Shown: positions 1 to 7,721 of the stretch, piece by piece | Layout: the number at the start of each line of letters is the position of its first letter | Position numbering within the stretch: the stretch's first letter is position 1 | Assembly (NCBI GenBank): GCA_964584325.1 | Contig: CAZOZP010000092.1 | Location: forward strand, 1-9,600 | DNA length: 9,600 bases | Direction: 5' to 3' | Source of the DNA: CAZOZP01 sp964584325 | GTDB lineage: Bacteria > Bacteroidota > Ignavibacteria > Ignavibacteriales > Melioribacteraceae | Program-made: the position numbers and the translations under genes | Notes under the pieces: model-generated | The model's database searches: none | Told to the model about the DNA's origin: nothing | The model's input: the letters and a program-made list of their open reading frames with translations, nothing else

Positions 1-559
1 CCATACCGGGGTCCACTGTAGTTACTTTAATATTCTTATCAAGCAGATCTTTTCTTAAAGATTCGGTAATTGCTTTTACTGCGTGTTTAGTGGCACAGTA
101 AACTCCCCCTTTCGAATAGGCTTCGTGTCCGGCAATCGACCCTAAGTTAAGGATATGTCCCGAATTCCGGCATATCATCTTTTTTACCACAGCACGTGTA
201 ACGTACAAAAGTCCTTTAATATTTGTATCTATCATCTCTTCCCATCCGGCGGGATTATCATTGTAGAAGAATTCCAATCCTCTTGAAAGTCCGGCATTAT
301 TAATCAAAATATCTATATCTTCTTCAATTCCCTCCACAGCCTTTTCCACCTCTTCCATATTTCTTACATCCAACTTGAAAGCTTTGACTTTCACGCCGAA
401 TTTGTCTGCAATATCTTTCCCGATTTCCTTAATTACATTTTCTCTTCTTGATGAGATAATCAAATCAGCTCCGGCTTCGGCAAATTTATAGGCTGCCGCT
501 TTCCCTATTCCATCTGAAGCACCTGTAATAAACACAGTTTTGTTTTCAAGCTGTTTCAT
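1..559 (-). CDS. Short-chain dehydrogenase/reductase, YdfG-like, partial (C-terminus off left edge)
   Basis: This gene encodes the first 186 residues of a classical SDR, an NAD(P)-dependent oxidoreductase of roughly 250 residues, so about a quarter is missing beyond base 1. The translation shows the cofactor motif TGASDGIG at residues 12-19, an acidic LDV at 63-65, NNAG at 87-90, the structural Asn in MIDTNIKG (Asn113), and the catalytic set Ser141, Tyr154 and Lys158 (YCATK). It breaks off at VDPGM, the usual SDR PG motif. The paired arginines after the second strand (SSRR, 35-38) suggest a preference for NADP(H). Wording such as MIDTNIKGLLY, TRAV and RNSGHILNLGS resembles E. coli YdfG, a 3-hydroxy acid/serine dehydrogenase, but the true substrate cannot be read from the sequence. 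The ATG at 559 is supported by a strong TAAGGAG four bases upstream. The gene is divergent from the phosphate transporter. Confidence 0.93.
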   Translation of the reverse strand, partial: MKQLENKTVFITGASDGIGKAAAYKFAEAGADLIISSRRENVIKEIGKDIADKFGVKVKAFKLDVRNMEEVEKAVEGIEEDIDILINNAGLSRGLEFFYNDNPAGWEEMIDTNIKGLLYVTRAVVKKMICRNSGHILNLGSIAGHEAYSKGGVYCATKHAVKAITESLRKDLLDKNIKVTTVDPGM

Positions 560-563
560 AAAA

Positions 564-570
564 CTCCTTA
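564..570 (-). promoter_or_regulatory. Shine-Dalgarno site of the SDR gene
   Basis: On the minus strand this reads TAAGGAG, followed by TTTT and then ATG at 559. It is the clearest ribosome binding site in the window and fixes the SDR start. Confidence 0.8.
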
Positions 571-593
571 GAATAATAAGTTTTCACATAAAT

Positions 594-627
594 TTTGGTA
601 TTTGTTTTCAGATTTTCGTTAATTTAG
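594..627 (+). promoter_or_regulatory. Candidate promoter for the phosphate transporter gene (Bacteroidota-like)
   Basis: A TTTG at 594-597 is followed 22 bases later by TAATTTAG at 620-627. The latter is one base off the Bacteroidota -7 element TAnnTTTG, though the spacing is slightly long; a closer TTTG at 601-604 gives 15 bases. The same TAATTTAG octamer recurs ahead of nadE. Transcription from here would give a leader of about 100 bases. This is a pattern match in AT-rich DNA, so it is only suggestive. Confidence 0.25.
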
Positions 628-679
628 CTTCTGAAATTTTTTTTCTTCTTAAAACTATCTCCGGAAAGAATCTGAAAAC
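604..679. repeat. 11-bp inverted repeat in the divergent spacer
   Basis: The arms GTTTTCAGATT (604-614) and AATCTGAAAAC (669-679) are perfect reverse complements, separated by 54 bases. A third, partial copy of the core, TTCTGAAAT, lies between them at 629-637. The left arm falls within the candidate promoter and the right arm in the leader. This layout would suit a regulator binding at two sites, but it does not resemble the E. coli Pho box and no regulator gene is nearby. The perfect match is directly visible; a role as operator is inference. Confidence 0.4.
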
Positions 680-733
680 GTTTCGTTTTTCATTAAGTAA
701 AATAATAAATTATAAACATATACTGAGTAATTA

Positions 734-2995
734 ATGGAATTATATCTGGTAATTGTGGTAATTCTGTTTGGACTGGCTATATCAGACCTAATAGTCGGTG
801 TAAGCAATGACGCGGTTAACTTTCTTAATTCAGCCCTTGGTTCTAAAATTTCAAGCCGTACGGTTATCTTTACTGTTGCAAGTCTCGGTCTTATAGTCGG
901 AACAACATTTTCCAGCGGAATGATGGAGATAGCAAGAAAAGGAATTTTTAATCCTGAAATGTTCTATCTCAAAGAGGTGATGTTCATCTTCCTTGCAGTA
1001 ATGTTTACGGATGTTCTTCTTCTTGATCTTTACAACACTTTCGGCCTGCCTACTTCTACAACTGTTTCACTCGTTTTCGGACTCCTCGGAGCTGCATTCT
1101 GTATGTCTTTAATAAAACTCATCGATGCCGGACAAAGCATTGGCGAGATTCTGAATTACATAAACACAAGCAAGGCTCTCGGAATTGTTTCAGGTATTCT
1201 TAGTTCCGTAATAATTGCTTTTACCGTGAGTGTTGTGGCGCAGTTCTTCACAAGAATAATATTCACATTCGAGTTTGAAAGAAAGCTTAAAAGATACGGC
1301 GCTATTTGGGGAGGTATTGCCCTTACATTCCTGCTTCATTACATTCTTGTAAAAGGCACTAAAGGATCAGCTTTATTTACTGAATCCATGAATGCCTGGA
1401 TTTCGGAAAACGGAATGTTTTTGGCTTTGCTGAGTTTTACTTTCTGGTTTATAATTTTTCAATTCTTCATTACTTTCACCAGGTTTAATATTTTCAAGCC
1501 TATAATTCTTTTCGGTACTTTCGCACTGGCTTTAAGCTTTGCCGCTAATGATCTGGTAAATTTTATCGGAGTACCTCTTGCCGGATTCAGTTCGTATATT
1601 TTTGCTTCTGAAGCCGGTAATCCGAATATGCTTATGAACAGTCTTAATGATCCGGTTAAAATAAATATGCTTTTCCTTATGGGCAGCGGTATTATTATGA
1701 TTGGGGCACTCTGGATGAGTAAGAAATCCAGAACTGTTTCCAAAACTGAAATAAATCTTTCAAGACAAAATGAAGGTTATGAAAGATTTGAATCTTCTGC
1801 TCTTTCACGCTCAATAGTCAGAATGACGCGTTCGGTATTTGATTCAGCGGCATCAGCTATACCTCAATTTGTTAAAGAAGCAATTAATAAAAGATTTGCA
1901 AAAAGAAAAACTCCCTTTAAACCTTCACCTGACGGCGAAATTCCTGCTTTTGATTATCTCCGTGCCTCAGTTAATCTTGTAGTAGCTTCAGCACTGATTT
2001 CTTTCGGTACATCCCTTAAACTTCCTCTTTCTACTACTTATGTTACTTTTATGGTTGCTATGGGGTCATCATTTGCAGACAGAGCCTGGGGACGCGAAAG
2101 TGCGGTTTACCGTGTAAATGGTGTTATTACCGTAATAGGCGGATGGTTCTTTACCGGATTTATGGCATTTACAATTGCCGCAATATTTGCAGCGGCTCTT
2201 TACTTCGGGGAACTTGTTGCTGTAGTTCTTCTTGTTGCACTTGCCGTGTTCCTGATATTTAAGACTCATGTCTTTCATAAGAAAAACGAAGAGGAAAAAA
2301 CTTCGCAGGAAAAGCTTGCTACGGTTAAGAAATTCAGCGGCTTCGATTATATTAAGGAAAGTATGACTAATATCTCCGAAATGATTGCAACACTGCCTGA
2401 AATTCTCTCTTCTTTAATAGATTCACTTGCTACTGAAGATTTGAATTTGCTGAAAGAGAAAAAACAGCAAGCTAAACAATTCAACAAAACTACTGTAAGA
2501 ATTATCAGCTTTATTCTTACTGCCGTTAAAAACTTAGGTAATAAGGAAATTAAAAACGGGAAAAGATTCGGAAAGCTTATTACATCAGTTCAAGATATTT
2601 CCAATTCGTTAAAGAATATAAGCAATAAGTGTTATGAGCATATCGACAATAACCATAATGTTTTTACTGATGCCCAGTTTGAAGAATTAAAAGATCTTTT
2701 CAGTATTCTTAATGCACAGATTTATGAAACTAAGAAAGCCCTCGATTCTGAGTCAATAATAAAAACACAGAATCTTATAACTATTATTTCAGATATTCAG
2801 GAAAAAATTAAAGATCTGGAAATTCTTGAAGTTGAAAGAATTAAAGACGGAACCACAACCCCGAGAAACAGCCTGCTTTATCTTGATCTTCTTGCCGAGA
2901 CGGAGTCTATGTCCAATTCGCTGAATAAACTGATAAATGCTCTTTGCGAAACTAAGATTAAACCGGAAAAGCCGGTAACAGAACTTAAACAGTAA
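734..2995 (+). CDS. PiT-family inorganic phosphate transporter with C-terminal cytoplasmic helical domain
   Basis: This is an integral inner-membrane carrier of the PHO4/PiT family, which takes up inorganic phosphate with a cation (H+ or Na+; not decidable here). The two inverted halves of the fold are visible. GVSNDAVNF (22-30) and FAANDLVNF (269-277) match the family GANDxxN signature, and LPTSTTVSLVFG (105-116) and LPLSTTYVTFM (430-440) are the paired second motifs. A charged loop at about 329-405 separates the halves. After the last membrane segment (ending near 510) comes about 240 residues of charged, helical sequence resembling the PhoU-like/DUF47 tails of Bacteroidota PiT proteins. 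At 753 residues it is far longer than E. coli PitA (about 500). The start is secure upstream because an in-frame TAA lies at 728-730, although no good Shine-Dalgarno is seen. The gene stands alone and ends at a hairpin shared with korB. Confidence 0.92.
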   Translation: MELYLVIVVILFGLAISDLIVGVSNDAVNFLNSALGSKISSRTVIFTVASLGLIVGTTFSSGMMEIARKGIFNPEMFYLKEVMFIFLAVMFTDVLLLDLYNTFGLPTSTTVSLVFGLLGAAFCMSLIKLIDAGQSIGEILNYINTSKALGIVSGILSSVIIAFTVSVVAQFFTRIIFTFEFERKLKRYGAIWGGIALTFLLHYILVKGTKGSALFTESMNAWISENGMFLALLSFTFWFIIFQFFITFTRFNIFKPIILFGTFALALSFAANDLVNFIGVPLAGFSSYIFASEAGNPNMLMNSLNDPVKINMLFLMGSGIIMIGALWMSKKSRTVSKTEINLSRQNEGYERFESSALSRSIVRMTRSVFDSAASAIPQFVKEAINKRFAKRKTPFKPSPDGEIPAFDYLRASVNLVVASALISFGTSLKLPLSTTYVTFMVAMGSSFADRAWGRESAVYRVNGVITVIGGWFFTGFMAFTIAAIFAAALYFGELVAVVLLVALAVFLIFKTHVFHKKNEEEKTSQEKLATVKKFSGFDYIKESMTNISEMIATLPEILSSLIDSLATEDLNLLKEKKQQAKQFNKTTVRIISFILTAVKNLGNKEIKNGKRFGKLITSVQDISNSLKNISNKCYEHIDNNHNVFTDAQFEELKDLFSILNAQIYETKKALDSESIIKTQNLITIISDIQEKIKDLEILEVERIKDGTTTPRNSLLYLDLLAETESMSNSLNKLINALCETKIKPEKPVTELKQ

Positions 2996-3019
2996 GAAAC
3001 AGTTAAACTAATTCTTTAG

Positions 3020-3057
3020 AAAAAGCTGTCCTGCATTAAGCAAGACAGCTTTTTTTT
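3020..3057. terminator. Bidirectional rho-independent terminator between the PiT gene and korB
   Basis: AAAAAGCTGTC (3020-3030) pairs perfectly with GACAGCTTTTT (3044-3054). The loop contains a further TGC/GCA pairing around ATTAA, set off by a C/A mismatch. On the plus strand the stem runs into eight T residues (3050-3057). On the minus strand the A-rich left arm supplies five U residues. It lies 24 bases past the PiT stop and just past the korB stop (3059-3061), so one hairpin probably ends both convergent transcripts. Confidence 0.88.
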
Positions 3058-3058
3058 A

Positions 3059-4090
3059 TTATTCAACTTCCCAGGTACTGCCCATATTCAAAAGACTTTT
3101 TATGGTGCCTTTGCCTTTTACTTCAGTAACATTTTTTATTTGTTCTTCAACACCGCCATCGTAAGTCGGCTTCGCAATGCTTCTTATTATTCCGATTGGT
3201 GTCGGAAATTCAGGATTGTCTGTCATCTGCGTTATCATAAACGAACGTATCGGATTTCGGTCTAATTCGTCATGCACAAAAAGATCATTTACCGAAAATT
3301 GTCCTTCATCAATATTCACAACAGCCATCTTACATCCGTCGAACCTTATTCCCTTATTCATCTTCGAACCGAATACCATAGGTTTACCGTGTTCAAGATT
3401 AAGTACGTGGTCGTCTTTAGTATCTTTGCTGGTTAAAAGATCATACGCTCCATCGTTGAATATATTGCAATTCTGATAAATCTCAACAAATGAGGTCCCT
3501 TTATGTTCAGCCGCTCTTTTCACAGTTTCCTGAAGATGTTTCGGATATCTGTCAATTGTTCTTGCTATAAATGAGGCTTCTGACCCAAGGGCAAGCAGCG
3601 AAGGATTAAAAGGATAGTCAACGGTTCCAAAAGGAGAACTTTTGGTAATCTTCCCTTTTTCACTCGTTGGAGAATACTGACCTTTAGTTAAACCGTAAAT
3701 CCTGTTATTGAAAAGAAGTATATTTATATCAATATTCTTCCTGCAGGTGTGAATGAAATGGTTTCCGCCTATACTTAAGAGATCGCCGTCCCCTGTGGCT
3801 ACCCACACTGATAATTCAGGCCTTGCAATTTTCAGTCCCGTGGCAATAGCCGTAGCCCTTCCGTGAATGCTGTGGAAGCCGTATGTTCCCATATAATATG
3901 TAAAGCGGCTTGAGCAGCCTATTCCGGAAACTACAACAAAGTTTTCTCTCGGAATACCCAATTCAGGAAATGTACGCTGCACCTGGGCAAGAATCGAATA
4001 ATCTCCGCAGCCGGGGCACCATCTTACATCCTGGTCGGAAGCAAAATCTTTTGCTGTAAGCACTTTTATTTCATCTGATTTATTTAACAT
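3059..4090 (-). CDS. korB: 2-oxoacid:ferredoxin oxidoreductase, beta subunit (probable 2-oxoglutarate)
   Basis: This is the thiamine-diphosphate and Fe-S subunit of a two-subunit oxidoreductase that converts a 2-oxoacid and CoA to acyl-CoA and CO2 while reducing ferredoxin. It can run in reverse in the reductive TCA cycle. The 343 residues show WCPGCGDYS (24-32), GIGCSS (56-61), HGRATAIATG (76-85), and the ThDP/Mg motif GDGD (100-103) ending at NN (128-129). Cys25, Cys28, Cys59 and Cys208 have nearly the same spacing as the four cluster ligands known in the Sulfolobus two-subunit enzyme, so a [4Fe-4S] cluster is expected. The ATG at 4090 overlaps the end of korA by 11 bases and has GGGAGAG four bases upstream, which argues for translational coupling. 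The 2-oxoglutarate assignment rests on family resemblance; pyruvate or a broader range is possible. Confidence 0.9.
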   Translation of the reverse strand: MLNKSDEIKVLTAKDFASDQDVRWCPGCGDYSILAQVQRTFPELGIPRENFVVVSGIGCSSRFTYYMGTYGFHSIHGRATAIATGLKIARPELSVWVATGDGDLLSIGGNHFIHTCRKNIDINILLFNNRIYGLTKGQYSPTSEKGKITKSSPFGTVDYPFNPSLLALGSEASFIARTIDRYPKHLQETVKRAAEHKGTSFVEIYQNCNIFNDGAYDLLTSKDTKDDHVLNLEHGKPMVFGSKMNKGIRFDGCKMAVVNIDEGQFSVNDLFVHDELDRNPIRSFMITQMTDNPEFPTPIGIIRSIAKPTYDGGVEEQIKNVTEVKGKGTIKSLLNMGSTWEVE

Positions 4091-5921
4091 TTTTCTCTCC
4101 CAGCATTTTTAGGATTTTCTCTTTTATTTCCGATGATTTAAACGGCAATCCTTTTACCTTATTCAGAGATTCTACGGGTATGAGAAACTCACTTTTAATT
4201 ATCTTTGAAAGCTGTCCCATATTTAGCTCAGGAATCAGTATCCGGTTAAATTTGGATAGAACTTCGCCTGTATTTTTCGGCATCGGATTAAGATATTTCA
4301 GATTTGCATAAGAAACCTTTTTCTTTTTATCCCATAATTCGTGAACTGCGGCCACTATCGATCCGTAAGTCCCACCCCATCCAAGCACCAAAAGTTCGCC
4401 TTCCTGTTCGCCATGAACTTCAAGCATCGGAATATCATCAGCAATTTTTTTTATTTTTTCGGCACGCAGTAAAACCATTTTTTGGTGATTATCCGGTTCA
4501 TAGCTTACGTTGCCGTAAGTCTCAGATTTTTCCAGTCCGCCTATTCTGTGTTCCATTTCCGGTGTTCCGGGTTTCACCCAAGGCCTGGCCAAATTCTTAT
4601 CTCTTAAATACGGAAAGTAACCCTCAGGATCACTTCTGAAAGATATTTTAAGTTTCGGAAGATCCTTTTCGGAAGGTATGCGCCAGGGTTCAGTTCCGTT
4701 TGCAATAAATCCGTCAGAAAGAAGAATTACAGGTGTCATATACTTTGTTGCAATTCTTACTGCTTCTATCGCCATATGAAAACAATCGCTCGGAGTTACT
4801 GCGGCAATAACGGGAATCGGAGCTTCACCGTTTCTGCCATATACTGCCTGAAGAAGATCTGCCTGCTCTGTTTTTGTAGGAAGACCTGTACTTGGTCCGC
4901 CTCTCTGAACATTTATTATTATTAAAGGAAGTTCAGTCATAACCGCAAGCCCAAGTGCTTCTGTTTTAAGTGCCATACCGGGACCACTTGTAGTAGTAAC
5001 AGCTATGCTTCCTCCGTATGAGGCCCCAATCGCAGCGCATATTCCTGAAATTTCATCCTCAGCCTGAAATGTTTTAATACCGTAGTTTTTTAATCCGCTC
5101 ATAAAATGAAGAATATCGGAAGCCGGAGTAATCGGGTAAGATCCTAAAAACAAAGGCACTCCGCTTATCATTGATGATGCGGCAAGGCCTATAGCCAAAG
5201 CTTCGTTTCCGGAAATATTCTTGTAATTTCCAGCAGGAAGTTTTGCCGGTTTAACGGTATATCTTGTTGAAAATATTTCCGTTGAATCTCCGAAATAATA
5301 ACCTCCTTTCAAAGCACGGATGTTGGCATCCACAAGCGAAGGATTCTTAGCGAACTTAGTCTCTATCCATTTTACCGTTGTATCAATTGAACGATTATAG
5401 AGCCAATACATAATTCCCAGAGCAAAGAAATTCTTGCATCTTGCTACCTCCTTTACAGACAATCCGGAGCCCTCAAGTGCATTTGAAGTAAGCGATGAAA
5501 TCGGAATCTTGTGAACCCGGTATTTGTCTAAACTTCCGTCTTCAAGCGGATTTGTCTCATAACCGGCTAACTTTATATTCTTAAGATCAAAAGCATCACT
5601 GTTTACAATTATCATCCCGGTTTCTTTTATATCCTTAAGATTTATTCTAAGGGCTGCGGGATTCATTGCTACCAGCACATCCGGACTATCTCCCGGACTG
5701 TAAATATCAGAAGAACTGAAATGTATCTGGAATCCGCTTACTCCGTATAACGAGCCGGCGGGAGCACGGATTTCAGCCGGATAATCAGGCAGTGTATTCA
5801 GGTCATTTCCTGCAAGTGCAGTGGTATCAGTAAACTGAGAGCCTGTCAACTGCATTCCGTCGCCGGAATCTCCGGCAAATCGGACAACAACATCAACGAG
5901 ATTCTGATTCTCTTTTTTCAT
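4080..5921 (-). CDS. korA: 2-oxoacid:ferredoxin oxidoreductase, fused gamma-alpha subunit (probable 2-oxoglutarate)
   Basis: This is the larger partner of KorB in a cytoplasmic 2-oxoacid:ferredoxin oxidoreductase. Residues about 8-205 are the gamma domain (VVRFAGDSGDGMQLTG, 12-27; LPDYPAEIRAPAG, 44-56), which in other lineages is a separate protein. From about 238 on comes the alpha domain with the signature YPITP (262-266), EDEISG (288-293), TTTSGPGMALKTE (309-321) and QRGGPSTGLPTKTEQ (339-353). The YPITP motif is typical of the two-subunit, fused type. The 613-residue length fits that class. No delta (ferredoxin-like) gene is present, consistent with the cluster being carried by KorB. It follows dsbD after 27 bases and overlaps korB by 11. 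The ATG at 5921 has only a weak, distant AAAGAG upstream. The start fits the family, as the gamma domain begins eight residues in. Confidence 0.92.
   Translation of the reverse strand: MKKENQNLVDVVVRFAGDSGDGMQLTGSQFTDTTALAGNDLNTLPDYPAEIRAPAGSLYGVSGFQIHFSSSDIYSPGDSPDVLVAMNPAALRINLKDIKETGMIIVNSDAFDLKNIKLAGYETNPLEDGSLDKYRVHKIPISSLTSNALEGSGLSVKEVARCKNFFALGIMYWLYNRSIDTTVKWIETKFAKNPSLVDANIRALKGGYYFGDSTEIFSTRYTVKPAKLPAGNYKNISGNEALAIGLAASSMISGVPLFLGSYPITPASDILHFMSGLKNYGIKTFQAEDEISGICAAIGASYGGSIAVTTTSGPGMALKTEALGLAVMTELPLIIINVQRGGPSTGLPTKTEQADLLQAVYGRNGEAPIPVIAAVTPSDCFHMAIEAVRIATKYMTPVILLSDGFIANGTEPWRIPSEKDLPKLKISFRSDPEGYFPYLRDKNLARPWVKPGTPEMEHRIGGLEKSETYGNVSYEPDNHQKMVLLRAEKIKKIADDIPMLEVHGEQEGELLVLGWGGTYGSIVAAVHELWDKKKKVSYANLKYLNPMPKNTGEVLSKFNRILIPELNMGQLSKIIKSEFLIPVESLNKVKGLPFKSSEIKEKILKMLGEKNVK
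4095..4101 (-). promoter_or_regulatory. Shine-Dalgarno site of korB inside the end of korA
   Basis: On the minus strand this reads GGGAGAG, then AAAA, then ATG at 4090. The site lies in the last codons of korA, so a ribosome finishing korA would uncover or directly reuse it. Confidence 0.65.
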
Positions 5922-5948
5922 AATTTTTTGACTCTTTTTGTTAAGAAA

Positions 5949-7715
5949 TCATTGGACTTTATTTATAATTCCAAGAAACTGTTCCGCATTCGTAAAGCCT
6001 GTAAGTCTTTCCGCTTCCTCTCCTTTCGAATTGATTATGATAATGGTAGGCACCCCTATTACGTTGAATTTTTTCCTTAATCTTTCAACTTCGGGGGATG
6101 ATGATTTGGTCATATCTATTTTAATATTAATAAATTCTTTCATTTCGCTAACTACACTTTCATCGGAAAAAGTGAACTTATCAAATTCTTTGCACGGAAT
6201 ACACCAGTCAGCATAAAAATCCAGAATAATCTTATCTTTATTATCGTATGCTTTCTGATAAATATCATCAGAATAAGATATCCATTCAGGTTTTAATTGT
6301 TTTTCCGGTAAAATAAAATAAACACCTGCTATTATAAATATATACGCAATTATCTTATTTGCAATATTAAATCCTTTCAAGTTCGATTTATTAAATAATA
6401 AAAGCAAAATTCCTGCAAGAATTAAATATCCGGGCAGAAGGTATCCGGATATATTTTTCGGAAAAAGCGGAGCAAGGAAATAAACTGACATGCCGATAAG
6501 CACATAACCGAATATTTTCTTAACGGCATTCATCCAGATTCCGGCTCTTGGTAAATTCTTTATTTTTCCTGAAAACAATGCAAGTATCAGATAAGGAAGG
6601 CCTAAACCAACTGCAAGAGAAAAGAAAAGTGCAAAACCTGTAAGCACCTCTCCTTCTGCGGCAACAAATGTTATCAGGCCAAATACAAACGGACCAATAC
6701 AGGGTGCGGCAACAATACCCATAGTTAATCCCATAAAAAATGCACCCGCCATTCCTCCTTTCGCACCGCCGGCCTTAGCCATAAGAGAATTCGGAAGACT
6801 AAACTCATACAAACCGAACATACTTAAAGCCAAAGCAATAAATATGAGTGCAATAATAATAATTACAACAGGATTCTGAAGAAGCGAACCGAGAACTGCT
6901 CCGCTCATTGCAGTAACCACACCTATCACGGAATATGTAAGAGCCATGCCGAGCACATAAAACAAACCCATAATAAACAGACGAGATGTACGACCTTCCG
7001 ATTGTCCGCCAAAGTATCCGATTGTAATCGGAATAAGAGGATAGACACAAGGAGTCAGATTAAGAGCTAAGCCCCCTAAAAATGTAATAAGAATCATAAT
7101 CAGGAAAGGTTTATCTTCCAGTCCGGTTCCTGAATAATCTTTCTTCTCAATAACAGAATTTTCAGATTTTATTATTTCTGAAGATAATACTGTATCAGAA
7201 GGTTGTTCTTCAATATCAGCTTTTGCGGCGGTATCTATCAATACCGGTTCTGATTTAATGATTTCCACTTCAGTTTTAAAGCTTAAATCAGCAGGGGGCA
7301 AACAAACAGAATTATCGCAAGCCTGGTATTCTAAAAGGAACGCGAATACTATCTTCCCTTGAATCGATGGTTCTGCTTTTACTTCAGCCTTGAAAACAGC
7401 TAATCCTTCATAAACAGAAACCGGAACATCAGAAAAACTAAATTTCACATCTTCAGCTTTCGGGTATTGGATCCGGATTATTTCAATTTCCTGCGGCGCG
7501 GTAATTTTAAGCTGTGTAGGATAAAGGAAATCCTCATTAGGCTTATTAGAATTTATATGCCAGCCTTCTTTTATTTTAAGAGCAATGTCAAAATATACAG
7601 TATTATTTTTTTGTACTGTTTTTATGTTACTTTCAGATACAATATCCGTCGGAAACTGTGCGAAAAGAATTCCGGCAAAAACTAAAAATGAAAAGATCAA
7701 TTTTTTCAAAAACAC
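5949..7715 (-). CDS. dsbD: Thiol:disulfide interchange protein DsbD (membrane electron carrier)
   Basis: This inner-membrane protein passes electrons from cytoplasmic thioredoxin to periplasmic thiol proteins. A signal peptide (about 1-19, ending ILFA before QFP) leads to the periplasmic alpha domain with its redox pair Cys133/Cys138 (YQACDNSVC). A polar, probably disordered linker (about 152-200) follows. The membrane beta domain has about eight helices with Cys223 (NLTPCVYP) and Cys339 (AAPCIGP). The C-terminal thioredoxin-like gamma domain has Cys505-Ile-Pro-Cys508 (DWCIPC) and the cis-proline GVPT (554-557). All six expected cysteines are present, so the full relay should work. At 588 residues it matches E. 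coli DsbD in size. The coordinates use the GTG at 7715, but GAGGTG at 7718-7713 looks like the ribosome binding site itself. A TTG at 7709, giving MKKLIFSFLVF, is at least as likely. It starts 6 bases after nadE. Confidence 0.92.
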   Translation of the reverse strand: MFLKKLIFSFLVFAGILFAQFPTDIVSESNIKTVQKNNTVYFDIALKIKEGWHINSNKPNEDFLYPTQLKITAPQEIEIIRIQYPKAEDVKFSFSDVPVSVYEGLAVFKAEVKAEPSIQGKIVFAFLLEYQACDNSVCLPPADLSFKTEVEIIKSEPVLIDTAAKADIEEQPSDTVLSSEIIKSENSVIEKKDYSGTGLEDKPFLIMILITFLGGLALNLTPCVYPLIPITIGYFGGQSEGRTSRLFIMGLFYVLGMALTYSVIGVVTAMSGAVLGSLLQNPVVIIIIALIFIALALSMFGLYEFSLPNSLMAKAGGAKGGMAGAFFMGLTMGIVAAPCIGPFVFGLITFVAAEGEVLTGFALFFSLAVGLGLPYLILALFSGKIKNLPRAGIWMNAVKKIFGYVLIGMSVYFLAPLFPKNISGYLLPGYLILAGILLLLFNKSNLKGFNIANKIIAYIFIIAGVYFILPEKQLKPEWISYSDDIYQKAYDNKDKIILDFYADWCIPCKEFDKFTFSDESVVSEMKEFINIKIDMTKSSSPEVERLRKKFNVIGVPTIIIINSKGEEAERLTGFTNAEQFLGIINKVQ

Positions 7716-7718
7716 CTC
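7713..7718 (-). promoter_or_regulatory. Shine-Dalgarno-like GAGGTG that bears on the dsbD start
   Basis: On the minus strand this reads GAGGTG, an exact match to the anti-Shine-Dalgarno end of 16S rRNA. Its last three bases are the GTG that could be taken as the dsbD start. If it is the binding site, initiation would be at the TTG three bases further on (7709-7707). Confidence 0.5.
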
Positions 7719-7721
7719 GCT

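Noticed and set aside
675..689. Small hairpin AAAACG-TTT-CGTTTT followed by T residues in the PiT leader
   Set aside because: The six-base stem is AT-rich and weak, and a three-base loop with few G-C pairs is unlikely to act as a terminator or riboswitch.
540..734. 64-residue plus-strand open frame ending at the PiT start codon
   Set aside because: It starts inside the divergent SDR gene, has no ribosome binding site, and its Phe/Ile-rich composition is what AT-rich non-coding DNA gives. The one-base stop/start overlap with the PiT gene is tempting but unsupported.
1459..1743. 94-residue minus-strand open frame opposite the PiT gene
   Set aside because: It is a mirror image of the hydrophobic transporter coding sequence, with no ribosome binding site or family likeness.
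4304..4639. 111-residue plus-strand open frame opposite korA
   Set aside because: It lies wholly antisense to a well-conserved korA region and has no recognisable motif.
5938..6216. 92-residue plus-strand open frame opposite the dsbD thioredoxin domain
   Set aside because: It overlaps the conserved WCIPC coding region in antisense and shows no independent signal.
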